A stretch of 64,000 nucleotides of DNA from Thermus arciformis (lineage in GTDB: Bacteria > Deinococcota > Deinococci > Deinococcales > Thermaceae): NCBI RefSeq assembly GCF_900102145.1, contig NZ_FNBC01000002.1, forward strand, positions 62,001-126,000, read 5' to 3'. Under the pieces are notes generated by a model. That model worked only from the letters and a program-made list of their open reading frames with translations. It ran no database searches and had not been told where the DNA came from. Within the stretch, counting starts at the first letter, position 1, and each line of letters begins with the position of its first letter. Positions 7,174 to 15,441 of this stretch are shown here, one piece after another. Made by a program: the position numbers and the translations under genes.

Positions 7174-8529
7174 CTAGCGGGGGGGCACCCAGGGCTCCCC
7201 GCGGAAGAAGCCGTACACCAGCCGCCCCACCACGCCCCCCAGAAGCACCAAGCCCAGGAGGTTGGGAAGGGCCATAAGGCCGTTTAGGGTGTCGGAGATG
7301 GCCAAAAAGGCCTCGAGGCCCCCCAAAGGCCCCACGAAGGCCAAAACGGCGAAGGTGAGGCGGTAGGGCCAGCGCACCCCCTCCCCGAAGAGGAAGGCCG
7401 CCGCCTCCTCCCCGTAAAACCCCCAGGACACCATGGTTCCCAGGGCGAAGACGGCCACGGTGAGGGCCAGGATCACCCCCCCCAAGGGGTGGGCCTGGAA
7501 GAGGGCCTGGGCCGCCTCCGCCGCGCTTCCCCCCTGGCGCCAAAGGCCGGAGGCGATGAAGGTGAGGGCGGTGAGGGAGGTCACCAGGAAGCTCACGAAC
7601 ATCTCCGTGACCCCCCAGAAACCCTGGCGCACGGGGTGGTCCACCTGGGCCTGGGCGTGGGCGATGGCCGCTGAACCCAGCCCGGCCTCGTTGGCGAAGA
7701 TGCCCCGGCCAAGCCCGGCGTTGAGGGCGGCAAAGAGGCTGTACCCCGCCGCCCCGCCCAAGGCGGCCTCCGGGGTGAAGGCAGCCCGGAAGACCAGGGC
7801 CAAGGCCTCGGGGAGGTTACCCCCGTAAAGGACTAGGAGGGGCAGCACCGCCACCAAAAAGAGGAGAAGCTTGAGGGGCACCACCACCTGGGCGAAACGG
7901 GCCACCCGAACGATCCCCCCACCCAGCACCACCCCCACCAAAAGGGCGAGGCCAAGCCCCACCAGGGCTGGGGGCGCCCCTAGGGGCGCCAAGGCTCCCC
8001 CCACCGCCCCCGCTTGGGAAAGGTTGCCGATGCCAAAAGCGGCCACGGCGGCGAAAAAGGCGAAAAGGTAGCCCAAGAAGCGAAGGCGGGGTAGCCCCCG
8101 GGAAAGGTAGTACATGGGGCCTCCGGACACGGAGCCATCGGCGTAGCGGCGGCGGTAGTGCACCGCCAGGGTGGCCTCGGCGAACTTGCTTCCTGTGCCG
8201 AAGAAGTAGCCCACCCACATCCAGAAGACCGCCCCCGGCCCCCCCAGCAAAACCGCCGCCAGCATCCCGAGAAGGTGCCCGGTCCCCACCGTGGCGGAGA
8301 GGGCCACCATGGTGGCCTGGAAGGGGGTGATCTGGCCGCCGAAGCCGTAGGTCCGCTCGCGGATGGCCCCGAAGGTCTCCGCGAAGGAGACCCGGAGCAT
8401 CCGGAAGGGGGCGCTGAACCAGCGGATCTGGAAGATCACCAGGTAGACTCCCACCAGGAGGAAGACCAGCTTCATGGGGAAGCCGTACACGATCCGGTTT
8501 AGATACTCGTTCAGGGCCAGGATATCCAT
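7174..8529 (-). CDS. Sodium:alanine (AGCS family) symporter
   Basis: 451 residues with about 11 membrane segments. AGCS proteins import alanine, glycine or similar amino acids with Na+ or H+. Recognisable family stretches are GGQITPFQATMVALSATVGTGH, GPMYYLSRG, and NEAGLGSAAIAHAQAQVDHPVRQGFWG. The gene starts two bases after the stop of the DUF4388 gene and is presumably co-transcribed with it. The first residues (MDILALNEYLNRIVYGFP) match the usual amphipathic N-terminus, supporting the ATG at 8529. Confidence 0.93.
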   Translation of the reverse strand: MDILALNEYLNRIVYGFPMKLVFLLVGVYLVIFQIRWFSAPFRMLRVSFAETFGAIRERTYGFGGQITPFQATMVALSATVGTGHLLGMLAAVLLGGPGAVFWMWVGYFFGTGSKFAEATLAVHYRRRYADGSVSGGPMYYLSRGLPRLRFLGYLFAFFAAVAAFGIGNLSQAGAVGGALAPLGAPPALVGLGLALLVGVVLGGGIVRVARFAQVVVPLKLLLFLVAVLPLLVLYGGNLPEALALVFRAAFTPEAALGGAAGYSLFAALNAGLGRGIFANEAGLGSAAIAHAQAQVDHPVRQGFWGVTEMFVSFLVTSLTALTFIASGLWRQGGSAAEAAQALFQAHPLGGVILALTVAVFALGTMVSWGFYGEEAAAFLFGEGVRWPYRLTFAVLAFVGPLGGLEAFLAISDTLNGLMALPNLLGLVLLGGVVGRLVYGFFRGEPWVPPR

Positions 8530-8531
8530 AC

Positions 8532-9314
8532 CTACACCTCCGGCACCACCTCCACCTTATCCCCCCGGCGGAGGCGGAGACGCTTCAGGTCCTCTTCCAG
8601 AAGCCCAAGCCGCTCGGGGATGTTGGGCCTGGGGCGGACCTCCATCACCGCTTCCCGCCCCAGAAGGCGCAGGCGGAACCCGTGGCGGATGGCCCGGGCC
8701 CACCCGGCGTAGAGGGCCTCGTCCACGTAGGCCACCCCGGAGCCCGAACCGTAGATGGGCAGCACCAGGAGGGCCACCGGGGGCACCTCCACCCGGGGGA
8801 CGGCCTCCAGGGCCTTCACCCCCAAAAGGGTGTGCAACACCCGGGCCAGGCGCAAAACCCCCGGGGCCGTGAGCACCTGGGCGATGGGCTTTCCCTCCAC
8901 CTGGGCCAACACCCGCAGGGCCTCGGGAGGAAGCTCCACCTCCCCGCCCTTGGGGTTCAGGCGGAGCACGTACCCCCAGTCGCTGGGGAGGCTAAGCCCC
9001 CGCCACACCTCCTGGGCCTCGGCCAGGCGGGCGGGCACGGCGAGCCCTCCTAGGAGGGTGGTGTGGGGCGGGAGGGCCTCGGGCTCAAAGGTGAAGGGGG
9101 CCCGCTTGAGGCCCACCAGGAGGTCCAGGGCCTCTTCTCCTTCCAAGGAGCGCTCCCCCGCCTGGACCCTGGCGTGCACCACCTGGCCCCCTCGGAAATA
9201 GATCTCCCCTTCCAGAAAAGGAGGCTTAAGGAGGAGGCGCCCGGTGCGTCCGGCGCTCATGAGGGCGCCCACCAAGGCGGGAAAGGGAAACTCGGCGAGG
9301 TTGCCCGTAAGCAT
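8532..9314 (-). CDS. DUF4388 domain protein
   Basis: 260 residues. The N-terminal 100 or so (GNLAEFPFPALVGALMSAGRTGRLLL to FTFEPEALPP) match DUF4388, a small domain found in PatA-like response regulators and gliding or twitching proteins. It often pairs with roadblock or MglA GTPase systems (established). The C-terminal part ends in a small basic module with RLRLRRGDKVEVVPEV. The start at 9314 has a run of G's as ribosome site. Upstream in-frame codons reach 9491 but cross the divergent promoter. Co-operonic with the AGCS symporter; the link between them is unclear. Confidence 0.82.
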   Translation of the reverse strand: MLTGNLAEFPFPALVGALMSAGRTGRLLLKPPFLEGEIYFRGGQVVHARVQAGERSLEGEEALDLLVGLKRAPFTFEPEALPPHTTLLGGLAVPARLAEAQEVWRGLSLPSDWGYVLRLNPKGGEVELPPEALRVLAQVEGKPIAQVLTAPGVLRLARVLHTLLGVKALEAVPRVEVPPVALLVLPIYGSGSGVAYVDEALYAGWARAIRHGFRLRLLGREAVMEVRPRPNIPERLGLLEEDLKRLRLRRGDKVEVVPEV

Positions 9315-9358
9315 TCCCCCCCGTTTTACCACGCCCCTCGGCCCACGTCCAGGCGGGG

Positions 9359-9364
9359 TATGCT
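9359..9364 (+). promoter_or_regulatory. -10 box of a leaderless promoter (esterase)
   Basis: TATGCT ends five bases before the ATG at 9370. Confidence 0.45.
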
Positions 9365-9369
9365 GGAGC

Positions 9370-10062
9370 ATGCACCTTCTTCTGCTCCACGGGTTCACCT
9401 CCCACCCCGTCCTCACCTTGGGGCCTCTGCCGGAGAGGCTCAAGGAGGCGGGCTTCGCCGTGAGCCAGCCCGCCCTCCCCGGCCACGGCACCAGGCCCGA
9501 GGACCTCCTAAAGGTGCGCTTTCAGGACTGGCTCCTGGCGGCCGAGAGGGCCTACCTGGAGCTTCCCGAGCCCCGGGGGGTGGTGGGGCTTTCCATGGGG
9601 GGGCTTCTCGCCGCCCACCTGGCGGCCCGCCACCCCACAAAGGCCCTCGTGGCCCTGGCCCCCGCCTTCGCCCTGAAAAACCCCCTCGCCCCCTTGGCCC
9701 CCTACCTCCACCGGCTCATCCCCCGCTTCCCCGGCCCGCCCTCCATAGAAGACCCCGAGCTAAGGAGGCAAAACCCCAACTACCCCTACTTCCCCACCCG
9801 GGCCGTCCTGGAGCTCCTCGCCCTCATGCGCATGACCCCGGAAGTCCTTCCCCAGGTGAAGGCCCCGGCCCTGGTGGTGGCGGCGGGGAAGGAGCGGGTG
9901 GTGAAGGGGGTGGACCGGTACTTCGCCCTCCTGGGAAGCCCCAAGAAGGACTACCTGGTCTTCCCGGAAAGCGGCCACGACCTCCTCTTGGACCGGGACC
10001 GGGAGGCGGTGGCCCGGGCGGTGCGCGACTGGCTTATTGCAAGTGATAACTACTTGCAATAA
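9370..10062 (+). CDS. Alpha/beta hydrolase, carboxylesterase/monoacylglycerol lipase type
   Basis: 230 residues, close to the small Est30-type carboxylesterases of Geobacillus. The oxyanion-hole motif LLLHGFTSHP stands near the N-terminus, the nucleophile elbow is GLSMGG, and the catalytic His is in ESGHDLLLDRD near the C-terminus. There is no signal peptide, so it is cytoplasmic and probably cleaves short-chain esters or monoglycerides. The start at 9370 gives the family N-terminus and has a -10 box five bases ahead. Its last codons lie inside the palindrome that serves the next gene. Confidence 0.92.
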   Translation: MHLLLLHGFTSHPVLTLGPLPERLKEAGFAVSQPALPGHGTRPEDLLKVRFQDWLLAAERAYLELPEPRGVVGLSMGGLLAAHLAARHPTKALVALAPAFALKNPLAPLAPYLHRLIPRFPGPPSIEDPELRRQNPNYPYFPTRAVLELLALMRMTPEVLPQVKAPALVVAAGKERVVKGVDRYFALLGSPKKDYLVFPESGHDLLLDRDREAVARAVRDWLIASDNYLQ

Positions 10063-10065
10063 AAT
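10034..10065 (+). promoter_or_regulatory. ZIP-transporter promoter covered by a perfect palindrome (Fur/Zur-type operator candidate)
   Basis: Inverted repeat with 11-bp arms, TTATTGCAAGT and ACTTGCAATAA, and a 7-base centre (10034-10062). The left arm holds -35 TTGCAA (10037-10042). After exactly 17 bases the right arm runs into -10 TAAAAT (10060-10065). A bound dimer would block RNA polymerase. The site overlaps the end and stop codon of the esterase gene. It precedes a metal uptake gene, so a metal-responsive repressor is likely. Confidence 0.8.
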
Positions 10066-10074
10066 AGGCCCGGT

Positions 10075-10821
10075 ATGGAAGGCTTGCCCATCTCTCCTTG
10101 GACGGTGTTCCTCTACGCCCTCCTCACCGCCGTCGCCACAGGCCTCGGCGCCCTCCCCTTCCTCTTCACCCGCGGGATCACGCGGCGGCACCTCGGCCTG
10201 GCCAACGCCGCCGCCGCCGGACTCATGGTGGCGGCGAGTTTCGGCCTCATCTACGAGGGGGTGAACTACAGCCTGGGGCGGACCCTGGTGGGCGTGGGCC
10301 TCGGCCTCCTCTTCATCCTCCTCGCCCACCGCTACCTCGAGGGCCGGGAGGTGAACCTCGGCGACCTCAAAGGCCTGGATGCCCGCAAGGCCCTGATGAT
10401 CGTGGGCATCATGACCCTCCACTCCTTCGCCGAAGGGGTAGGGGTGGGGGTGGCCTTCGGGGGGGGAGAGGCCCTGGGGGTCTTCATCACCCTGGCCATC
10501 GCCGTGCACAACATCCCCGAGGGACTCGCCATCAGCCTCGTCCTCGTCCCCCGGGGGGTGAGCGTGCTCGGGGCCGCCTTGTGGAGCGTCTTCTCCAGCC
10601 TCCCCCAGCCCCTCATGGCCGTGCCCGCCTACCTCTTCGTGGAGGCCTTCCAACCCTTCCTGCCGGTGGGGCTTGGCCTCGCCGCCGGGGCCATGATCTG
10701 GATGGCCGTGGCCGAGCTCCTCCCCGACGCCCTGAAGGAGGCCGAGGCCGAAGGGGTAGCCACGGTCCTCACCCTCTCCGTGGCCCTCATGGTGGCCTTC
10801 CAGATCCTGATCGGGGGCTAA
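10075..10821 (+). CDS. ZIP family metal transporter (GufA type)
   Basis: 248 residues, about eight membrane helices. The metal path motifs on helices IV and V are present as HSFAEGVGVGVAF and HNIPEGLAIS, characteristic of the GufA branch, which imports zinc and sometimes iron or manganese. A variable loop (HRYLEGREVNLGDLKGLDARK) separates helices III and IV and lacks the His-rich tract of eukaryotic ZIPs. A palindromic operator overlies the promoter. The TAA stop is supplied by the start of repeat copy D. Confidence 0.95.
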   Translation: MEGLPISPWTVFLYALLTAVATGLGALPFLFTRGITRRHLGLANAAAAGLMVAASFGLIYEGVNYSLGRTLVGVGLGLLFILLAHRYLEGREVNLGDLKGLDARKALMIVGIMTLHSFAEGVGVGVAFGGGEALGVFITLAIAVHNIPEGLAISLVLVPRGVSVLGAALWSVFSSLPQPLMAVPAYLFVEAFQPFLPVGLGLAAGAMIWMAVAELLPDALKEAEAEGVATVLTLSVALMVAFQILIGG

Positions 10822-10886
10822 GCGCCCGCGCTGGGAAGCTCCTTTTGGGGCCCCCACCGCGGCGAAAGCCGCGGTGGGGTCCTTAG
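10818..10886. repeat. Intergenic hairpin repeat, copy D (fills the gap between two stop codons)
   Basis: 69-bp short form, CTAAGCGCCCGCG at the left and CCTTAG at the right. It contains CTTTTGGGGCCCC and a hairpin whose stem is CCCCACCGCGGC with a GAAA loop. The left TAA ends the ZIP gene; the right TTA (TAA on the minus strand) ends the convergent sfsA. The stem sequence differs from copies A and B, but all 12 pairs are kept. Confidence 0.85.
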
Positions 10887-11548
10887 CGCCAGACCCAGGG
10901 GAGGGGGGCCTCGAGGCGGAGGGCCTTCAGGCTCGGCCGGACCCTATAGGCCTCCAGGACCACCCCGGCCTCCCGGGCCTCCTGGGCGGCCTCGAGGAGG
11001 GCCCGGTCCGCGGGGTCCAGGGCGAAGGCCTCGGCCAGGGGGTGCTGGACGAGCCAGACGGCGAAGGCCCCGTACCCCTCCCGGGCCAAGGCGGCGAGGA
11101 GGCGGAGGTGGCGGGCCCCCCTCGAGGTGGGGGCATCGGGGAAGAGGGCGAGGGCCCCCTCCAGGCGGTTCGCGTTCTTGGCCTCAAAGAAGGCCTCCCT
11201 CCCCCCCACCCGGGCCCAGAAGTCCAGCCTTTCCCCCCGTAGCCCCACCTCCCGCCGCAAGGCCTCCAGGGGTCCGTAGCGCCCGGCGCGAAGGAGCCTT
11301 TCCAGAAGGGGCCCCGCCAGGGTGGCGTCCACCCCCACGAGGACGCCTTCCCGCTCCACCAGGTAAAGCCGCCCCCGGGTCTTGGCCGTGGGCCTCGGGT
11401 GGTAGTGGCCCCGGGTCCCGGGAAGGAGAAGCTCCGTGAGGCGGCCCGTGTTGGCGAGGTGAAGGGGCCCCACGTCCGCCTCCACCAGGAAGCGGTTCAC
11501 CCGCCGGAGCACCCGGCAGGGAAGGAGGGGAGGAAGGGGAAGCTCCAT
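10883..11548 (-). CDS. sfsA: SfsA family protein
   Basis: 221 residues. SfsA is a conserved protein with an OB-like N-terminal region and a nuclease-like C-terminal domain; the E. coli protein was found as a stimulator of maltose gene expression and binds DNA. Here FLVEADVGPLHLANTGRLTELLLPG is the N-terminal signature. The nuclease-like motif is altered: where other SfsA proteins read D-FxxxxG-xxxxxEVK, this one reads DFWARVGGREAFFEAKNANRLEGALALFPDAPTSRG, still with the acidic and Lys residues. The start at 11548 follows GGGGGG and gives the usual N-terminus. Confidence 0.9.
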   Translation of the reverse strand: MELPLPPLLPCRVLRRVNRFLVEADVGPLHLANTGRLTELLLPGTRGHYHPRPTAKTRGRLYLVEREGVLVGVDATLAGPLLERLLRAGRYGPLEALRREVGLRGERLDFWARVGGREAFFEAKNANRLEGALALFPDAPTSRGARHLRLLAALAREGYGAFAVWLVQHPLAEAFALDPADRALLEAAQEAREAGVVLEAYRVRPSLKALRLEAPLPWVWR

Positions 11549-11595
11549 CCCCCCAAGGGTACAAAAGGAAAGGCCCGGGGCGTTCCCCGGGCCCT

Positions 11596-11689
<94 letters not shown>

Positions 11690-11696
11690 AAGCCTT

Positions 11697-11787
11697 TGGC
11701 GGAGGGTGAGGGATTCGAACCCCCGGTGGGCCCAAGGCCCACAGCGGTTTTCAAGACCGCCGCCTTCAACCGCTCGGCCAACCCTCC
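11697..11787 (-). tRNA. tRNA-Ser(TGA)
   Basis: 91-nt class II tRNA with encoded CCA, acceptor GGAGGGT, anticodon TGA in GTCTTGAAAACC, and a long variable arm. First gene of the two-tRNA transcript, seven bases before tRNA-Ser(GCT). Confidence 0.97.
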
Positions 11788-11807
11788 AAGGTATGGCCGC
11801 GAACCTT

Positions 11808-11836
11808 ACTATGGGGCAAGGTCTCCTCCCTGTCAA
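11808..11836 (-). promoter_or_regulatory. Promoter of the tRNA-Ser pair
   Basis: On the minus strand: -35 TTGACA (11831-11836), 17-bp spacer, -10 CATAGT (11808-11813). Confidence 0.65.
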
Positions 11837-11909
11837 GGGCCTAGCCAGCGGAAAAGAACGCGTTCTCAAAGGGCCTTTAGACCATGGCCCCTGGTCCCGA
11901 AGCGGGTTT

Positions 11910-13334
11910 TCAGGGATGGGGTTGGCGAGGACCTTCCAAGAAGGGGGAAAGCTCCTCCAGAAGAGCCTTCCGCCTGGGGTAGGCCCGCGCCAGGGCCCGG
12001 GCCACCTCCTCTGCCCTCCTGGGGTCCAGGCGGGCAAGCCGCCCAAGAAGCCCCGCCGCCTCCCGGTAGGCCGCCCGCCCCCCCGACTCCACCCGGGCCC
12101 TGGCCGCCTCCAGGTAAAGCCGGGCCGCCTCCTCGGGAAGCCTTTCCTCCAGGACCGCGGCGAGGGCGGGGTAGGCCTCCGGGGAAGCCCGCTTGAGGAG
12201 GCGGTCCAAGGCCTTCCAGTCCTCCTCCAGGAGGTGGATTTTGGCGAGGAGGGCGGGGTCTTGCACCTGCCGGAGGAGGCGGGGCCTCTCCTCGGCGAAG
12301 GCCCGGCCCAGCTTGGCCTTGAGGGCCAGGTAGTCCTCGAGGCTAGGCCTCAAGCGGAAGCGGGCCAGGTGGTCCTCGGGAAGCCCCCGGTGGGCCGCGA
12401 GGAGGTCCAGGAGGGGAAGGAGCCTTGGGTCCTTGCCGAACCAGGCCACGGCCTCCTCGGCGTACCGCAGGGCCTCCTCCCGCCTGCCCAGGCGCAAAAG
12501 GCGCTCCACAAAGGCCAGGTAGTCCTCCACCCCCTCAAGCCCCTCCCGCAAGACCCCCAAAGCCTCCTCCTCCCGCCCGAGGCGGAAGAGGAGCTCCGCC
12601 TTAAGGGCGCGCTTTAGAGGCTCCCTCCCCGCAAGGAGGGCCAGGGCCTTTTCCGGCGCCTTCAGGGCGAGCTCCAAGAAGGCCTCCCCCAGGGCCTCAA
12701 AGGGGTGGCGGAGGTAAAGCCCGAGGAGGAAGGGAAGGTCCCCCCCAAGCTCCAGGTGGCGGCGGAGGACGGGCCCGAGGTAAGGCCCGGGGTCAAAGGG
12801 GGCCTCGAGGAGGGCCCGCAAAAGGGCCGCCACCTCCTCCTTTCCCGCCTGGGGGAGCCTAAGGAGAAGCGCCTTGGCCTCCTCCTCTCCCCCGCCCAGG
12901 CGGAAGGCCTGCCTGAGGCGCCGCACCCCCTCGGCAAAGGCCTCCTCGGGGAAAAGGAGCTCTTTAAGGAGAAAGGCCACCTCGGGGAGGGCAGAAAGCC
13001 GCAGGAGAAGCCCCTTGGCCTCCTCGGGGGGGAGGGCCTTCAGGCGGGGCCAAAGGTCCTCGGGCCGCCTCTCCAGGTAGGCGTAGAGGAGGGCGGCCGC
13101 GTGCTTGCAGGGAAAGAAGGGGTAGGGGCAGGTGCAACGCCCCACAAGCCCTGGCCCCACCTCCACCCGGTAGGGCGTGGGCTCCGAGCCCTGGACCTCC
13201 CCCAAAAGCCTCTCCCCCACCCGGAAGACCCGCCTCACCCGGCCCTCCCTGGCGTAGGCCAGGCCGCGGCGCGCCACCTCCTCGGGCAAAAGGGGGGCGA
13301 AGTCCTCCTCGCGTTCGGGGGGAAAAGGGGCCAC
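11910..13334 (-). CDS. SWIM zinc-finger protein with helical repeats
   Basis: 474 residues. Near residue 67 is a SWIM zinc site of the form CxC-x6-C-x-H (CTCPYPFFPCKH), a module that binds DNA or protein partners. The remaining 370 residues are almost entirely Leu/Ala/Glu-rich helices in TPR-like pairs (for example FRLGREEEALGVLREGLEGVEDYLAFVERLLRLG), a likely protein-interaction scaffold. Start is GTG with -10 TAGACT (13341-13346 on the minus strand) six bases before it, so it is probably leaderless. The neighbours do not reveal a partner. Confidence 0.85.
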   Translation of the reverse strand: MAPFPPEREEDFAPLLPEEVARRGLAYAREGRVRRVFRVGERLLGEVQGSEPTPYRVEVGPGLVGRCTCPYPFFPCKHAAALLYAYLERRPEDLWPRLKALPPEEAKGLLLRLSALPEVAFLLKELLFPEEAFAEGVRRLRQAFRLGGGEEEAKALLLRLPQAGKEEVAALLRALLEAPFDPGPYLGPVLRRHLELGGDLPFLLGLYLRHPFEALGEAFLELALKAPEKALALLAGREPLKRALKAELLFRLGREEEALGVLREGLEGVEDYLAFVERLLRLGRREEALRYAEEAVAWFGKDPRLLPLLDLLAAHRGLPEDHLARFRLRPSLEDYLALKAKLGRAFAEERPRLLRQVQDPALLAKIHLLEEDWKALDRLLKRASPEAYPALAAVLEERLPEEAARLYLEAARARVESGGRAAYREAAGLLGRLARLDPRRAEEVARALARAYPRRKALLEELSPFLEGPRQPHP

Positions 13335-13381
13335 GCTTCCAGTCTACGCGCCCCTCCGGCCACCCCCCACGAGGGCCCCGT

Positions 13382-13589
13382 CTAAGTGCCCGCACCTTGA
13401 TTTCGCCACATGGGACGCCGGGGGTAGGGCTTTGCGAAGGCTCTTTTGGGGCCCCCGCTCTGGCGCAAGCCAGAGCGGGGTACTTAAGTACCCCACCGCG
13501 GCGAAAGCCGCGGTGGGGGCCCCAAAAGGACCTTTCCAAGACTTATTTCGGGCAACCCGTATTGCGAAATCAACGTGCAGCCACTTAAG
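13382..13589. repeat. Intergenic hairpin repeat, copy C: full-length palindromic form
   Basis: About 208 bp. The left half (CTAAGTGCCCGCACCTTGAT onward to CTTTTGGGGCCCC) and the right half are imperfect reverse complements. Between them stand two hairpins joined by TACTTAAGTA. The first has the CCCCGCTCTGGC stem with its loop inverted relative to copies A and B. The second has the CCCCACCGCGGC stem with GAAA loop, as in copy D. The whole can fold into a branched cruciform. It sits between divergent genes, so it is not simply a terminator. Confidence 0.85.
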
Positions 13590-13591
13590 AT
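13562..13591 (+). promoter_or_regulatory. Possible promoter at the right end of repeat C
   Basis: TTGCGA (13562-13567), 18-bp spacer, TAAGAT (13586-13591), reading toward the radical SAM gene at 13610. Both boxes overlap the end of the repeat, so the element may provide the promoter. Tentative. Confidence 0.35.
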
Positions 13592-13609
13592 GAAAACGGG
13601 CCCTATGAA

Positions 13610-14662
13610 ATGACGCTTACCGTTACCCTAAGGGAGGCCGACCTGGTCCGGCCCCTGCCCAAAGGGTATGTGCAGTGCCGGGCCTGCGCCCACTACTGCG
13701 CCATCCCCGAAGGGGGCTCGGGCAAGTGCGGGGTGCGCCGGAACCTGGGGGGGAGGCTCTACCTGGTCACCTACGGCAAGGCGGCCGCCCTCCACCTGGA
13801 CCCGGTGGAGAAGAAGCCCCTCTACCACTTCCACCCCGGGGAGGGCATCCTCTCCGTGGGGACCGTGGGGTGCAACCTCTTCTGCGCCTTCTGCCAGAAC
13901 TGGCCGATCTCCCAGTTCCGGGAGTTCCGGGTCTCTCCGGAAGGGCACCTGGACCGCCCCATCGGCGAGGACTGGCCCCCAAAGCGCCTCGTGGCGGAGG
14001 CCGAGGCCTTGGGCGTGAGGCTTCTCGCCTACACCTACAACGAGCCCGCCGTCTGGATAGAGTACGCCCACGACACCGCCCGCCTGGCCAAGGCGCGGGG
14101 GATGAAGAACGTCTTCGTGACGAGCGGCTTTGAAACCAAAGAGGCCTGGGACTACATAAGGCCCCACCTGGACGCGGCCAACGTGGACCTGAAGGGCTTC
14201 ACCGAGAAGTTCTACCGGGAGGTCTGCGGGGCCCGGCTCAAGCCCGTGCTGGAGAGCCTGGAGCACCTCTTGGCGAGCGGGGTCTGGGTGGAGGTCACCA
14301 CGCTTCTCCTGGAGGGCTACAACGACTCGGACGAGGAGGTCCGGGCCATGGCCCGCTTCCTCAAGGGCCTCTCCCCGGACATCCCCTGGCACCTCACCGC
14401 CGCCCACCCCGACTACCGGATGCTCCACCTGAGGCCCACCCGGCACGCCACCCTGGTCCGGGCCCACGCCATCGCCAAGGAGGAGGGCCTGAGGTTCGTG
14501 TACGTGGGCAACGTCCTGGACGAGGAAAGGAGCTCCACCTACTGCCCGGACTGCGGCAGGCTCCTCTTGCGCCGGCGGGGCTTTCGGGTGGAGGCCCTGT
14601 GGAAGACCCCCGGGGTCTGCCCCGGGTGCGGGAGGAGGGTTCCTGGGGTATGGACCTGGTGA
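13610..14662 (+). CDS. amrS: AmmeMemoRadiSam system radical SAM enzyme (AmrS)
   Basis: 350 residues. The radical SAM cluster motif CxxxCxxC is present as CNLFCAFCQNW near residue 87. It is preceded by an N-terminal CRACAHYC-x-CGVR metal-binding segment and followed by a C-terminal zinc-ribbon-like CPDCGRL-xn-CPGCGRRVPG. This architecture is specific to AmrS, which resembles pyruvate-formate-lyase activating enzymes. In most genomes it travels with MEMO and AMMECR1 homologues; here the MEMO gene overlaps its end by 13 bases. The modification it performs is not established. The start at 13610 is the only one giving the family N-terminus. Confidence 0.93.
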   Translation: MTLTVTLREADLVRPLPKGYVQCRACAHYCAIPEGGSGKCGVRRNLGGRLYLVTYGKAAALHLDPVEKKPLYHFHPGEGILSVGTVGCNLFCAFCQNWPISQFREFRVSPEGHLDRPIGEDWPPKRLVAEAEALGVRLLAYTYNEPAVWIEYAHDTARLAKARGMKNVFVTSGFETKEAWDYIRPHLDAANVDLKGFTEKFYREVCGARLKPVLESLEHLLASGVWVEVTTLLLEGYNDSDEEVRAMARFLKGLSPDIPWHLTAAHPDYRMLHLRPTRHATLVRAHAIAKEEGLRFVYVGNVLDEERSSTYCPDCGRLLLRRRGFRVEALWKTPGVCPGCGRRVPGVWTW

Positions 14663-15441
14663 GACCCCCCGCCGTGGCCGGGCTCTTTTACCCGGAAAGG
14701 GGGGAAGCCCTCCTCAGCTTGGTGGAAGGCCTCCTACGGGGGGCCCAGACGCCCCCCAAGCCCCAGGCCCGAGGGGTTCTCTCCCCTCACGCGGGCTACC
14801 GCTACGCGGGCAAGGTGATGGCCGAGGCCTTCCGGGCCCTCTCCGCCTGGCGGGGAAGGGCAAGGCGGGTTTTCCTCCTGGGGCCGAGCCACTTCGTGCC
14901 CTTCTCCGGGGTGGCCTTCTTCCCCTACCGGGCCTGGCGCACCCCCTTGGGGGAGGTGGCGGTGGACCTGGAGGGGGGAAGGAGGCTTCTCGGCCGGGGA
15001 GCGCCCTTTCGCGCCTACCGGGAGCCCTTCCTGGAGGAGCATAGCCTCGAGGTCCTCCTCCCCTTCCTCCAGGTGGCCCTTCCCCAGACCCCCATCCTCC
15101 CCCTCCTCTTCGGGGAGGTGGACCCCGGGGAGGTGGCGGAAGCCCTCCTAGGGGAACTGGGCCAAAAGGACCTGGTGGTGGCCTCCAGCGACCTCTCCCA
15201 CTACCACCCCGACCCCGTGGCCCGGAAGCTGGACGCCAAGACCCTAAAGCGTGCCCTGGCCTTGGATGTCCGGGGGGTGGCGGAGGCGGAGGCCTGCGGC
15301 CGGCTCCCCTGGGCCACCCTCACCGCCTTGGCCCGGGCCCTTGGGTGGGAACCCCGGCTCCTCGCCTACGCCACCAGCGCCGAGGCCGGGGGAGGCGAGG
15401 AGCGGGTGGTGGGGTATGGGGCCTTGGCCTATGTAGGATGA
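14650..15441 (+). CDS. MEMO1 family protein (AmmeMemoRadiSam system protein B)
   Basis: 263 residues. MEMO proteins share the fold of extradiol dioxygenases. Here the conserved metal-site histidines are visible in LSPHAGYRYAG, LLGPSHFVPFSG and SSDLSHYHPD, with EEHSLEVLLPFL between them. The opening VRPPAVAGLFYP is the family signature and fixes the ATG at 14650, which overlaps amrS. Co-translation with the radical SAM enzyme is evident. No AMMECR1 homologue lies within this window. Confidence 0.93.
   Translation: MDLVRPPAVAGLFYPERGEALLSLVEGLLRGAQTPPKPQARGVLSPHAGYRYAGKVMAEAFRALSAWRGRARRVFLLGPSHFVPFSGVAFFPYRAWRTPLGEVAVDLEGGRRLLGRGAPFRAYREPFLEEHSLEVLLPFLQVALPQTPILPLLFGEVDPGEVAEALLGELGQKDLVVASSDLSHYHPDPVARKLDAKTLKRALALDVRGVAEAEACGRLPWATLTALARALGWEPRLLAYATSAEAGGGEERVVGYGALAYVG

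Noticed and set aside
13397-13588. Repeated open frames whose products share MISPHGTP and LCEGSFGAPAL segments (also near 1317 and 7036)
   Set aside because: These are just the hairpin repeat read in one frame. There is no ribosome site, and the frame is not kept across copies outside the repeat.
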